From NCBI RefSeq assembly GCF_947179515.1, contig NC_067474.1:87304824-87368823 (forward strand): a DNA stretch of 64,000 bases. Reading direction: 5' to 3'. Positions 34,582 to 45,062 of the stretch are shown one piece after another; positions within the stretch are counted from its first letter, which is position 1, and each line of letters opens with the position of its first letter. The translations under genes and the position numbers were made by a program. The DNA is from Apodemus sylvaticus (taxonomy: Eukaryota > Chordata > Mammalia > Rodentia > Muridae). The notes under the pieces are model-generated. The model ran no database searches. It saw only the letters and a list, made by a program, of their open reading frames with translations, and was not told where the DNA came from.

Positions 34582-34977
34582 TTTATTAATTTACATTTTA
34601 AATGATATCCCTCTTCTCCATTACTCCTCCACAAGCCCCTCCGTCACATCCTTCCTTTCCCCTCTTCATTGCCTCTATGAGAGTGCTCCTTCACCTACTC
34701 ACCCACTCCTGCCTCACTGCCCTAGCATTCCCTTACACCAGGGAATTAAGCCTTCTCAGGACCAAAGGCCTTCCCTCCCATTGATGCCAGATAAGTCCAT
34801 CCTTTGCTAGTTATATATCTGGAACAATGGATTCCTCCATGTAAAATCTGGTGTTTTATTTATTCCCTGGGAGCTCTGGGTGGTCTGGATAGATGATATT
34901 GTTCTTCCTATGGGGTTGCAATCCCTTTCTGCTCCTTCAGTCCTTCTCCTAGCTCTTCCATTGAGGTCCCATGTCAT
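34548..34977 (-). mobile_element. L1 3' end, antisense, with (ATT)n tail
   Basis: An (ATT)n run (about 34,549-34,579) replaces the T tail, followed by 'aatttacattttaaatgatatccctc', the C-rich block, 'ccttctcaggaccaaaggccttccctcccattgatgcc', 'ccctgggagctctgg' and 'cctatggggttgcaatccc'. The flanks share 'catccttt' (left about 34,532, right about 34,975), a likely short target duplication. It lies inside the ERV-like stretch. Confidence 0.85.
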
Positions 34978-35430
34978 CCTTTTAAATGGCTTAGATATAA
35001 ACTTATATTACAGGTTCATTATGCAATTTAAACTAACTTGTAAAAAAGGGCAAATGCCTTACCCCCTTATACAGAGAGTGGAGAATCATCTTTAACTGAA
35101 CTATGCACACTTCACATTCCATATTATATTGCATACTTCTGTTAATGCAGAAATGTATGATACCTTTGACAGTTATATGTTCACTGCGAAAAATGGAGCT
35201 CACAAAATTCACCTTGAAGATTCTGAAAAGGATGCTGAAATACTGAGACATATTTATTCCAACATCCTTTTTAACCCTACTTCAGTCAATCTCAATGGCT
35301 GTTTCCTAAAAAATTCTGTATCCAGGACAGTTTAAAACAGCTAGCTATATCATCCAGCAGCAGAGTGCTTCAGTGAAGACTTTAGTTGAGCTAAACTTCC
35401 TTAGCACAAAGATATAGGACAACAAATTTT
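34978..35430. other. No family recognised; probably continues the sequence left of the L1
   Basis: The short duplicated flank suggests this was joined to the gag-pro relic before the L1 inserted. I do not recognise pol sequence in it. The open frame at 35,129-35,335 has no domain that I know. Confidence 0.4.
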
Positions 35431-35444
35431 AGAACAAGCTTTCC
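35431..35444. repeat. Target-site duplication, left copy
   Basis: AGAACAAGCTTTCC here and AGAACTAGCTTTCT at 40,128-40,141 match at 12 of 14 bases and flank the large inverted L1 between them. Confidence 0.75.
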
Positions 35445-35447
35445 TTT

Positions 35448-35486
<39 letters not shown>

Positions 35487-36596
35487 TTTTTTACTTTCTA
35501 CATTCTTTGTTTACATTCCAAATGATTTTCCCTTTCCTGGTTCCCCCCTCCCCATAAGTACCATAAGCCCTCTTCCCTCTGCCCATTACCTGAGCAAACC
35601 CCTCCCACTTCTCTGTCCTGGTAATCCCCTGCATTGCTACATCAAATCTTTCCAGGACCAGGGACCTTTCCTTCCTTCTTCTTGGGAATCATTTGATATG
35701 TTAATTGTGTCTTGGGTATTCAGAGCTTCTGGGCTAATTAATATCCACTTATCAGTGATTGCATTCCATGTGTGTTCTTTTGTGTTTGGGTTACTTAGGA
35801 TGATATTTTCCAGTTTGAACTATTTGCCTATGAATTTCATGAATTCATTGTTTTTAATTGCTGAATAGTATTCCATTGTATAAATATACCACATTTTCTC
35901 TATCCATTCCTTCATTGAGGGACATTTGGTTTCTTTCCAGCTTCTGGATATTATAAATAAGGCTGCTATGAACATAGTGAGAAATGTGTCCTTATTGCAT
36001 GCTGGGGAATCATCTGGGTATAGGCCCAGGAGTGGTATAACAAGGTCCTCTGGAAGTGTCATGCCCAGTTTTCTGAGGAACCTTCAGACTGATATCCAGA
36101 GTGGTTGGGCCAGCTTGCAATCTCACCAGCAGTCGAGGAGTGTTCCTCTTTTTCCACATCCTCACCAATACCTGCTGTTTCCTGAGTTTTTAATCTTAGC
36201 CATTCTGACTGGTGTGAGGTGAAATCTCAGGGTTGCTTTGACTTGCATTTCCCTAATGATTAATGATGTTGAACATTTCTCAAGGTACTTCTCAGTCATT
36301 CAAAATTCTTCAGGTAAAAATTCTTTGCTTAGCTCTGTAACCCATATTTTAATAGGTTATTTGGCTCTCTGGAGTCTAACATCTTGAGTTCTTTGTATAT
36401 ATTGGATATTAGCCCTCTGCCAGATGGAGGGTTGGTGAAGATCATTTCCCAATCTGTTGGATGCCATGTTGTCCTTTTGACAGTATCGTTTGCCTTACAA
36501 AAAATTTGTAATTTTATGAGGTCCCATTGGTCAATTCTTGATCTTAGAGCATAAGCTATTGGTGTTCTGTTCAGGAACTTTTCCCCTTTGCCCATG
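35445..36596 (-). mobile_element. Outer twin-primed L1, 3' part (antisense)
   Basis: A (TTTA)n tail (35,447-35,489) is followed by the reversed 3' UTR and the last third of ORF2, up to 'gttcaggaacttttcccctttgcccatg' at 36,596. The continuing L1 sequence, which ends at the same ORF2 position, is found in sense orientation at 36,597-36,705 and 39,500-40,127. The element is one L1 with an inverted 5' half. ORF2 is broken by stops. The longest open piece is the 80 codons at 35,820-36,062. Confidence 0.85.
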
Positions 36597-36705
36597 GAAA
36601 GAAATTAGGGAAATGACACCCTTCACAACAGCCACAAACAATGTAAAGTATCTTGGTGTGACTGTAACCAAGTGAAAGATCTGTATGACAAGAACTTCAG
36701 GTCTC
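36597..36705 (+). mobile_element. Outer L1, inverted 5' part, first piece
   Basis: Sense ORF2 sequence from 'gaaattagggaaatgacaccc' to 'gacaagaacttcaggtctc'. The last ten bases, TTCAGGTCTC (36,696-36,705), are repeated at 39,500-39,509, where the same ORF2 sequence resumes. This marks the insertion site of the inner L1. Confidence 0.85.
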
Positions 36706-37846
36706 CAATCCATGAGCATGGCAGATTTTTCCATTTTTTGAGGTCTTCTTCGATTTTCTTCTTCAGAGACCTGAAGTTCTTGTTGTATAGATTTTCACTT
36801 GTTTGGTTAAAGTCACACAAAGATACTTTATATTGTTTGTGGCTATTGTGAAGGGTGTCATTTCCCTAACTTCTTTCTCAGCCTGCTTATCCTTTGAGTA
36901 TAGGAAGGCAACTGATTTGCTTGAGTTGGTTTTATAACCAGCCACTTTGCTAAAGTTGTTTATCAGCTGTAGGAGTTCTCTGGCAGAGGTTTTCAGGTCA
37001 CTTAAGTAGACTATCATGTCATCTGAAAATAGTGATAATTTAACTTCTTCCTTTCCAATTTGTATCCCCTTGACCTCCTTATGTTTTCTAATTGCTCTAG
37101 TTAGAACTTTAAGTACTATATTGAAAAGATATGGAGAGAGAGGACAGCTTTGTTTAGTCCCTGATTTTAGTGGGATTGCTTCAAATTTCTCTCCATTTAG
37201 TTTGATGTTGGCTACTGGTTTGCTGTATATTGCTTTAACGATGTTTAGGTATGGGCCTTGAATTCCTGTTCTTTCTAAGACTTTTAGCATGAAAGGATGC
37301 TGAATTTTGTCAAATGCTTTTTCTGCATCTAATGATATGATCATATGGTTTTTTTCTTTGAATTTGTTTATGTAGTGGATTGCACTGATGGATTTCCTTA
37401 TATTGAACTATCTCTGCATCCCTTGGATGGAGCCTACTAGATCATGGTGGATGATCGTTGTGATGTGTTCTTGGATTCGGTTGGCAAGAATTTTATTAAG
37501 TATTTTTGCATCAATATTCATAAGAGAAATTGGCCTGGAGTTCTCTTTCTTTGTTGGATCTTTGTGTGGTTTTGGTTTCAGCGTAATTGTGGTTTCATAG
37601 AATGAGTTGGGTAGAGTTCCTTCTGTTTCTATTTTGTGGAATAGTTTGAAGAGTATTGGTGTTAGGTCTTCTATGAACGTCTGATAGAATTCTGCACTGA
37701 AGCCATCTGGTCCAGTGCTTTTTTTGGTTAGGAGACTTTCTATGAGCCTTTTTATTTCTTCGGGTGTTATGGGACTGTTTAGATGATCTATTTCTTCCTG
37801 ATTTAGTTTTGAGGTCTGATATCTGTATAGGAAACTGTCCATTTCC
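36706..37846 (-). mobile_element. Inner twin-primed L1, inverted 5' part
   Basis: Antisense ORF2 covering the RT domain. The minus-strand open frames 37,408-37,860 and 36,763-37,344 include the TGPDGFSAEFYQTF region, HMIISLDAEKAFDKI, SPYLFNIVLKVL and the catalytic box, which here reads F-S-D-D instead of F-A-D-D. The left edge ends at 'ccatgctcatggattgg' in ORF2 coordinates and the sense piece at 37,847 begins less than about 20 bases further on. Confidence 0.9.
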
Positions 37847-39499
37847 TTCAGAATGGCCATCTTGCCAAAATCAATCTACAGATTCAATGCAATCCCCATC
37901 AAAATCCCAACTCAGTTCTTCACAGAGTTAGAAAAAGCAATTCTCAAATTCATCTGGCATAACAAAAAACCCAGGATAGCTAAAACTATTCTCAACAACA
38001 AAAGAAATCCTGGGGGAATCAGTATCCCTGACTTCAAGCAATACTACAGAGAAATAATCTTAAAACCTGCATGGTATTGGCACAGTGACAGACAAGTGGA
38101 CCAATGGAATAGAATTGAAGATCCAGAAATGAATCCACATACTGATGGTCACTTGATCTTCAACAAAGGTGCCAAAAACATCCAGTGAAAAATAGATAGC
38201 CTTTTCAACAAATGGTGCTGGATCAATTGGAGGTCAGCATGCAGAAGAATGAGAATTGATCCATTCTTATCTCCATGTACTAAACTCCGCTCCAAGTGGA
38301 TCAAGAACCTCCATGTAAAACCAGACACACTGAAACTAATAGAAAAGAAACTGGGGAAAACCCTTGAGGACATGGGCACAGGAGAAAAGTTCCTGAACAG
38401 AACACCAATAGCTCATGCTCTAAGATCAAGAATTGACAAATGGGACCTCATAAAATTACAAAGTTTCTGTAAGGCAAAGGACACTGTTAAAAGGACAAAA
38501 TGGCAACCAACAAACTGTGAAAGGATATTCACCAACTCTACATCAGATAGAGGGCTAATATCCAATATATACAAAGAACTCAAGAAGTTAGATCCCAAGG
38601 AACCAAATAACCCTATTAAAAATGGGGTACAGATCTAAACAAAGAATTTTCACCTGAAGAAATTCGGATGGCCGAGAGGCACCTTAAGAAGTGCTCAACA
38701 TCATTAGTCATTAGGGAAATGCAAATCAAAACCACCCTGAGATTTCACCTTACACCACTCAGAATGGCTAAGGTCAAAAACTCAGGAGACAGCAGGTGTT
38801 GGTGAGGATGTGGAGAAAGAGGAACACTCCTCCACCTCTGGTGGGGCTGTAAGATGGTACAACCACTTTGGAAATCAGTCTGGCGGTTCCTCAGAAAACT
38901 GAACATGACACTTTCGGAGGACATTGCTATACGACTCCTGGGCATATACCCAAAGGATTCCCTGGCATGTAATAACGACACATGCTCCATTTTGTTCATA
39001 GCAGCCTTATTTATAATAGCCAGAAGCTGGAAAGAACCCAGATGTCCCTCAAAGAGGAATGGATACAGAAAATGTGGTATATTTACACAATGAAATACTA
39101 CTCAGCAATTAGAAACAATGAATTCACAAAATTTTTAGGCAAATGGTTTGATCTGGAAAATATCATCCTAAGTGAGGTAACCCAATCACAAAATAATACA
39201 CATGCAATGCAATCTCTGATAAGTTCATATTAATTAGCCCAGAAGCTCTGAATACTGCAGGCACAAACTGCATACCAAATGACTCCCATGAAGAAGTATG
39301 GAGAGGGTCCTGATCCTGGAAATGATTGATCTAGCATTGGAGGGGAATATAAGGACAGAGAAAAAGGAGGGAGGTGATTGGAGAATGGGTGGAGAGAAGA
39401 AGGTTTATGGGACATATGGGGAGGGGGGATCAGGAAAGGGGAAATCATTTGGATTGTAAACAAAGAATATAGAAAATAAAAATATCAAAATGAAAAAAA
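37847..39499 (+). mobile_element. Inner twin-primed L1, 3' part with 3' UTR and poly(A)
   Basis: ORF2 resumes with 'aatggccatcttgccaaaatc' and runs to the ORF2 end near 39,233, then a short Lx-like 3' UTR ('agcccagaagctctgaat', 'ggagggtcctgatcctgg', 'aaatcatttggattgtaaacaaag') and an A-rich tail to 39,499. Open pieces at 37,853-38,188, 38,249-38,638 and 38,982-39,233 are separated by stops and indels. The cysteine motif is decayed. It is flanked by the 10-bp duplication TTCAGGTCTC. Confidence 0.9.
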
Positions 39500-40127
39500 T
39501 TCAGGTCTCTGAAGAAGGAAATTGAAGAAAACCTCAGAAAATAGAAAAATCTTCCATGCTGGTAGATTGGCAAGATTAATATAATAAAAATGGCCATCTT
39601 GCCAAAAGCAATATACAGATTCAATCCAATCCCCATCAAAATCCAAACTCAGTTCTTCATATAGTTAGAAAGAGCAATTCTAAAATTCATGCAATAACAA
39701 TATGTCATGCAATAACAAAAAACCCATGATAGCTCAAACTATTCTCAACAATAAAAGAACTTCTGGGGCAATCAGTATCCAGGACCTCAAGTAGTACTAC
39801 AGTGCAATAATATTAAAAACTTCATGGTATTGGTACAGTGACAGGCAGGTAGATCAATGGAACAGGATTGAAGACCCAGAAATGAACCCCCATACCTACA
39901 GTCACTTGATCTTCAACAAAGGAGCTAAACCCATCCAGTGGTAAAAAAGATAACCTTTTCAACAAATGGTGCTGGTTCAACTGTAGGTAAGCATGCAGAA
40001 GAATGCAAATGGATCCATTCTTATCTCCTTGTACTAAGCTCAACTCCAATTGGATCAAGGACCTCCACATAAAACCAGACACAGTGAAACATATAGAAAA
40101 GAAACTTGGGAAGACCCTTGATGATAT
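39500..40127 (+). mobile_element. Outer L1, inverted 5' part, second piece
   Basis: ORF2 resumes after the duplicated TTCAGGTCTC with 'tgaagaaggaaattgaagaaaacc' and runs to 'gggaagacccttgatgata'. The next bases expected in ORF2, 'catgggcacagg'-like, are exactly where the antisense part starts at 36,596. Between the inverted and direct halves nothing seems lost. Confidence 0.85.
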
Positions 40128-40254
40128 AGAACTAGCTTTCTCAAGACAGGTCAGTATCTAATTTTCTTTGGGTCTACAAAATAAAACAATAATCCTCAAC
40201 AGCAGGAAGGAATTTTAAGACAGTAAAGCTAAGCTTACAAAGAAGATATCCCAA
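40128..40254. other. Right target copy and flank of the outer L1
   Basis: The duplication copy 40,128-40,141 is followed by about 110 bases with no recognised family, lying between two L1 copies. Confidence 0.5.
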
Positions 40255-40880
40255 AACAGCAGAATGGATACAGAAAATGGGGTTCATTCACACAATGGAA
40301 TACTACTCAGTTATTAAGAACAAAGGCATCGTTAGGTTTGTAGGCAAATGAAGGGAACTAGAAAGTATCATCCCAAGTGAGGTAACTCTGATCCAAAAGG
40401 ACATGCATGGTAGGAGCCTAGCATGACTGCCCTCTGAGAGGCCCATCAAGTTGCCAAAAGTGTCAGATACAGTTACTTACATCAAACCAATGGACATAAG
40501 CTGTTGATGCCTCTGCTAGAATTAGGGAAGAGTTGGAAGAAGCTGAGGAGGAGGGCACCCCATAGAAAAACAAGCAGTCTCATCTAACCTGGACCCCAGA
40601 GATTGCTCAGACACTAAGCCACCACCCAGACAGCATACACCAACTGATACGAGGCCTTCAGGCTCATATACAACAGAGGACTGCCTGATCTGGCCCCAAT
40701 GAGAGAAGAAGCACCTAACCTTTGAGAGACTAGAGACCCCAGGGGGTCTGGTGAGACTGTGTGGGGGGTGGACATCCTCTTGGAGACAGAAGAGAAGGTA
40801 CCGGATAAGGAACAGTCAGAGGGTAGGCTGAGATGGGATAGTAGCTGGACTGTAAAAAATAAGTTTAAAGAAGATAAAAG
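40255..40880 (+). mobile_element. L1, ORF2 end and Lx-type 3' UTR, sense
   Basis: The ORF2 tail ('agcagaatggatacagaaaatgg', 'cacacaatggaatactactcag') is followed by the Lx 3' UTR: 'gcatgactgccctctgagaggccca', 'ggaagaagctgaggaggagggc', 'ccaccacccagacagcataca', 'gacatcctcttggagac', and an A-rich tail near 40,852-40,875. It is the same 3' UTR type as at 10,741-11,760. Confidence 0.85.
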
Positions 40881-41736
40881 AGAATAATGCTTCATTCTCA
40901 AAAAGTAGGGTATATAGGTTTTGGTCATTCAAGGGGAGACATTTATGGTAGTTTTACAGGGTTTGGTCAAGAGTTGTTAATGGTTTTGGTCATGGAAAAA
41001 ACAAAATAAGAAAGTAAGGAAGTTAGCCTCAGAGATTTCTCTCTTTTTCTTTCCTCTATCCTTCTTTCTCTCATACCTAATGTTAAAGTACAGAGAGAAG
41101 ATGAGACAAAAATGGAAGGATATATGAATAGTAAAAGAATAATAGGAATATAGGGTAGATTACTGAATTTCCTTTAAGCAAAGCTAGTACCAAAGCTACT
41201 ACTACTACTAGAGTTTTGCAAATTGTTACAAAATTAAGATTTTATTTGGTTACAACATAATATTTATAAACTCATTTTATGATAGTGTACATAGTAAATC
41301 TTACAAATGCAAATTTAAATTCTAGTCTATTTGAAAACTGTTATAACAAACTCTATAGAATAATTAAGAAATAAAAGTTAATTCATCTTATGGTCATTTT
41401 AGGCACTAGTCTAGTCTATTACAGAAATATGTTTCTAAGGTTTAACAAATATTAAATTGTTTAAAACAAGCAAAATTTGCCTATTCAGATATCCATAGTA
41501 AGTGGTTGGTCTTCAACCAATTCTGAGATCCACAGAATATGACATTTAAAGGTGTTTTATCCTTAAAAGGCTTTTATGATAATGAGATAGTTCTGCTCCT
41601 GCCAGCACCCCTATTCTAGTTCAAGGAAGATGATGAGCATTGAAGAACCTTCATATGGAGTTTGCTTCAAAGGTGGCAAACTAGCCACTGGGAGAAATGC
41701 TGTCCATAATTCAACTAGAGAGAGTAGGCATTATGC
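40881..41736. other. Unassigned; possibly ERV-related
   Basis: AT-rich sequence with a short GC-balanced end (41,600-41,710). It lies between the gag-pro relic (33-34 kb) and an LTR-like segment at 43.5 kb once the L1s are removed, and may be what is left of the same provirus. I cannot show this from the sequence. Confidence 0.3.
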
Positions 41737-42174
41737 TTTTTTATTGAGTATATTCTTCATTTACATTTCAAATGTTATACCCTTTTCCTGTTTCCCCCTC
41801 CCAGAATACCCCCAACCCATCCTCCCATTCCCTGCATCCAAGAAGATGCCCCTCCACCCAACCCACTCCCACCTACCCGCCCTTGATTTCCCCATGCTGA
41901 GGCATCTATCTAGCCTTCATAGGACTGTGGACCTCTACAACCACTGATACCCAACAATTCATTCCTCTGCCACACTTTTGGCTGGAACCATGTGTTCCCC
42001 TTGATTGATGGCTTAGTCCCTGGAAGCCCTGGGGTGTCTGGTTGGCCAACATCATCGGTCTTCCAAAGGGGCTGCAAACCCATCCAGATTTCCAGTCCTC
42101 CCTCCAACTCCTCCATTCGGGACCCTATGCTCAGTTCAATGGTTGTCTGCTAGCATCTGCCTCTATATCTGTAA
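41737..42174 (-). mobile_element. Rearranged L1: 3' UTR part, antisense
   Basis: A T tail and 'tacatttcaaatgttataccc' are followed by the reversed C-rich block, 'ggctggaaccatgtg', 'ggcttagtccctggaagcc', 'ccaaaggggctgcaaaccc' and 'gctcagttcaatggttg'. It stops at a fusion with sense ORF2. Confidence 0.9.
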
Positions 42175-42304
42175 GACTCAATTACCCAATAAAAAGACAT
42201 AGAGTAACAGAATGGATTCTTAAACAGGACTCAACATTTTGTTGCATACAAGAAACCCACCTCAGTGAAAAAAGACAGTCACTACCTCAGAGTCAAAGGT
42301 TGGA
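42175..42304 (+). mobile_element. Rearranged L1: 130-bp endonuclease piece, sense
   Basis: The frame reads NYPIKRHRVTEWILKQDSTF then CCIQETHLSEK, the N-terminal part of the ORF2 endonuclease. The catalytic glutamate of the QETH motif is kept. It is inverted relative to both neighbours. Confidence 0.85.
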
Positions 42305-42629
42305 ATTCTTTAAGGGATTTTTGTGTTTCCTCTTTAAGGCCTTCTACCTGTTGACCCACGTTCTCCTCTGTTTCTTTAAGGGATTTCTGTGTTTCCTCTT
42401 TTAGAGCTTCTACCTGTTGACCCATGTTCTCCTGTATTTCTTTAAGGGAGTTATTTATGTTCTTCTTGAAGTCCTCTATCAGTATCATGAGATGTGATTT
42501 TAAATCCAGGTCTTGGTTTTCCAGAGTGTTGTGGTATTGAGATTTTGCTGTTCTGGGAGAAGTGGGTTTGGATGGTGCCATGTTGCCTTGGTTTCTGTTG
42601 GTAATGTTCTTGCATTTGCCGTTTGCCAT
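42305..42629 (-). pseudogene. L1 ORF1 N-terminal half, open from the start codon
   Basis: ORF1p is the RNA-binding chaperone of L1. The minus-strand frame starts at ATG 42,629 (MANGKCKNITNRNQGNM), runs through the low-complexity N terminus and into the coiled coil, with no stop before the fusion point. The coiled coil contains a 22-residue repeat (VGQQVEGLKEETQKSLKE-type) present twice and started a third time, from 66-bp DNA repeats at 42,306, 42,372 and 42,438. The RRM and C-terminal domains are missing, so it is a fragment. Confidence 0.9.
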
Positions 42630-43520
42630 CTGGTTATCTCTGTGTTACCTGGTCTTGCTGTCTATGACTGTGAAAGTCTATGTATCTGTACTCTTAGGAT
42701 TCCCATTCTGTGCACAAGTATGTAGGCACTCCTTGGAGACCAGCTCTCCTGTGGTGATGGTTGTGTATGTAGCTCTGTGGACCAGGGTCATCTCTGTGCT
42801 CTCAGGCTTCCACAGACCTAGGAGGTTAGCTATCTCCCTGCTCTACCTGCATATCATCTGTGGAAGATGATGATCCCAGGCCAGATACAGAAACCAGAAG
42901 GCTACTGCCTAAGGGTTCCAGACAGTTTCCTCTGAGCAGCAGTGGTGGTCTTACCTGTGCTCCCAGCCCTCTCTGCATTTGGTCTCTGGAGGGACCAAAT
43001 GACCTGAGTGCAGAGGGTTCTTCAGGATGTATCAGGAGATGGTGGCAGACTATGAATGAGTCTTCTCAGTAGAGAGGATAGATGGCAGGAAAGGAATGGG
43101 AGTTGTATTAGGGAAGGCAGGGGGGTTTGGTGGTTGCTGGGTAGCAAGTTCTGCCAGATCCCCAGCAGCAGCTCTGGGACTCCATAGGTGGCAGTGGGTT
43201 CTTACCAAATGCCCTGAGTGCAGTTGGTTCTCTAGGATGTATCTGGAGATAGAGTCTTCACTGTGGCTGACCTGGCAAGAGTCTGTCCCAGCCAAAATGA
43301 CAGTGGATGGAAGGGATATAAGGAATGTAAGGGTGTGTTATTTGGGAAGGTGGGGGCTTTGGTGGTGGCTGGGTAGCAAGTCCTGCCAGAATTCCAGCAA
43401 CAGCTTTGGGACTCTAGAGGTAGTAGGGGGTTCTTATGGAATGCCCTGAGTGCAGCTGATTCTCTAGGATGTATTAGAACATGGTGCTTTCACTATGGCA
43501 GACCTGGAGCCTGCCCCAGC
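42630..43520 (-). promoter_or_regulatory. L1 5' UTR with tandem monomers, antisense
   Basis: The segment directly upstream of the ORF1 start holds three related blocks around 'cctgagtgcag' at 43,001, 43,211 and 43,443, spaced about 210 and 232 bases. Murine L1s use such tandem 5' UTR monomers of about 200 bases as their RNA polymerase II promoter. The type (A, F, V or other) is not assigned. Confidence 0.75.
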
Positions 43521-43766
43521 AACAGCATTGTTTTTATGCATTGTGTAAAGGTTGTCATTGTGTTATTTAAACATTGCACTGATTTCTCTGTCCTCATATC
43601 TTGTTTCAATCTGGACACAACATTGTAATGCTTATGTCAGAATCTCCTGTTTCAAGTTTGTGTTAACAATTCTTACCATTTATTCTCTGCCTAGTTAATA
43701 AAAGCTGAGTACCTAATGGCTGGTATGAAGAGAGAACACAGAAGAATTTCTGCCAGCCAAGGGAGG

Positions 43767-43848
<82 letters not shown>

Positions 43849-43905
43849 TAAGACAAATTGAGACATGAGGAAGAAAAAGAAAGGAGTCCATAAGAGTTCA
43901 ACTAG
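43521..43905 (+). repeat. LTR-like segment with AATAAA and (AG)n
   Basis: The block 'taataaaagctgagtacctaatggctgg' with AATAAA at 43,697-43,702 resembles the 3' part of rodent ERVK-type LTRs ('ataaaagctgaatggccaatggctggg'). An (AG)n run covers 43,771-43,844. Family not named. Confidence 0.4.
43771..43844. repeat. (AG)n microsatellite
   Basis: A pure AG run of about 74 bases. The Leu-Ser repeat frames on the minus strand are artefacts. Confidence 0.98.
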
Positions 43906-44639
43906 AGAATCGAATGTATGTATTATGGGGAATTTGACTGGAAGGTTGCCACATTACCTGAGTGTTTTAAAATAGATAATTGACTTCCCAGGTATGGAGA
44001 TAAAACCATAAATAAATTTTTGTTGCTTTATGTTGTTATTGGAAACTAGCTAGGATGAAGAAAAGTATTTGCTATATTAATTTACTAGAGATAGTAAAAT
44101 TACAATTTACAGAGTATGTTGTACAAACTGGACAAATGAGATACAGGAATGTTGACTGCCAAGCTTCACCAAGACAAGGCAAGCCATCCTTCATATTTTC
44201 TGCTTCACAAAAGGCCTGTCAAATATTCTGAGCCACAAGGCTGAAGATGGATGCTGGTAAGACAGAGAAAAATCTGGGTAACTGCTCACACAGCCAATTC
44301 TCTGTCATTTCAACAGTTTTAGAAACTGTTTGCCTGCCCTTCTGGCATTCTCAGGTAATACATATTCCTTCTCAAGGCTCTGATGAGGTTAAAAACTAGA
44401 CAGATATAGTCTCATACATAAATAAGCTTAAGTGGTTTGTAATTTAAGAAACTATTTTTAGTTCTTAGAAGATTTTTTTAGATTTGTAGTGCAAATTTTG
44501 ATAGAAACTCATTTGGTACAGAACTATGAACTCACAAATGTATGATAAATAATAAAATAATTTCTCCAAGGTTGGTATACATGTGGACTGGGCATTATTA
44601 ACAATTATGGAAACTATCAGGTGAGATTACATTCATAAT
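43906..44639. other. No feature recognised
   Basis: Ordinary AT-rich sequence between two LTR-like pieces. Confidence 0.5.
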
Positions 44640-44860
44640 GCCCAGGTAATCAACCACATGACATGCCTTAGAATAAAATAAACAAGAAATTAAGTAATGA
44701 ACCAGTCAGGGGACAAAGGCAAAGCTTTCTGCCTGCTTATTCATATGTAAAAAAAATTTCTTTGGCTTTATTCTGGCAGCAAAGTGGATAGATGGAAAAA
44801 GCCAAGGTTACAGATGGTCTTAACTACAAACAAGTGTTAAATAAAAGGAATTTCATAACT
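44640..44860 (+). repeat. LTR-like interspersed repeat, copy 2
   Basis: The segment 'cacatgacatgccttagaataaaataaacaagaa', 'gaaccagtcaggggacaaagg', 'gcaaagtggatagatgg', 'ggttacagatggtcttaactacaaa' follows copy 1 at 29,935-30,200 block by block. Confidence 0.55.
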
Positions 44861-44969
44861 TTGCAAAGCTTTATCAAGTCATAGATCCCATCCTTTTTCT
44901 ACTAACATCTTTGATTATAAGTAGTAAGTTTCATTACAAAATTAAATCTTGCTCTTACGGATACTTTCA

Positions 44970-45062
44970 GGAAGATTGGTTGATATTGTTGTTCTTCCTA
45001 TGAGGTTGCAAACCCTTCAGCTCCTTTAGGCCTTTCTCTAACTCCTCTATTGGGGACCCCAC
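44970..45062 (-). mobile_element. Short L1 3' UTR fragment, antisense
   Basis: 'ggttgatattgttgttcttcctatgaggttgcaaaccc' and 'cctttctctaactcctctattggggacccc' are a standard piece of the reversed L1 3' UTR. Both ends are truncated. Confidence 0.8.
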
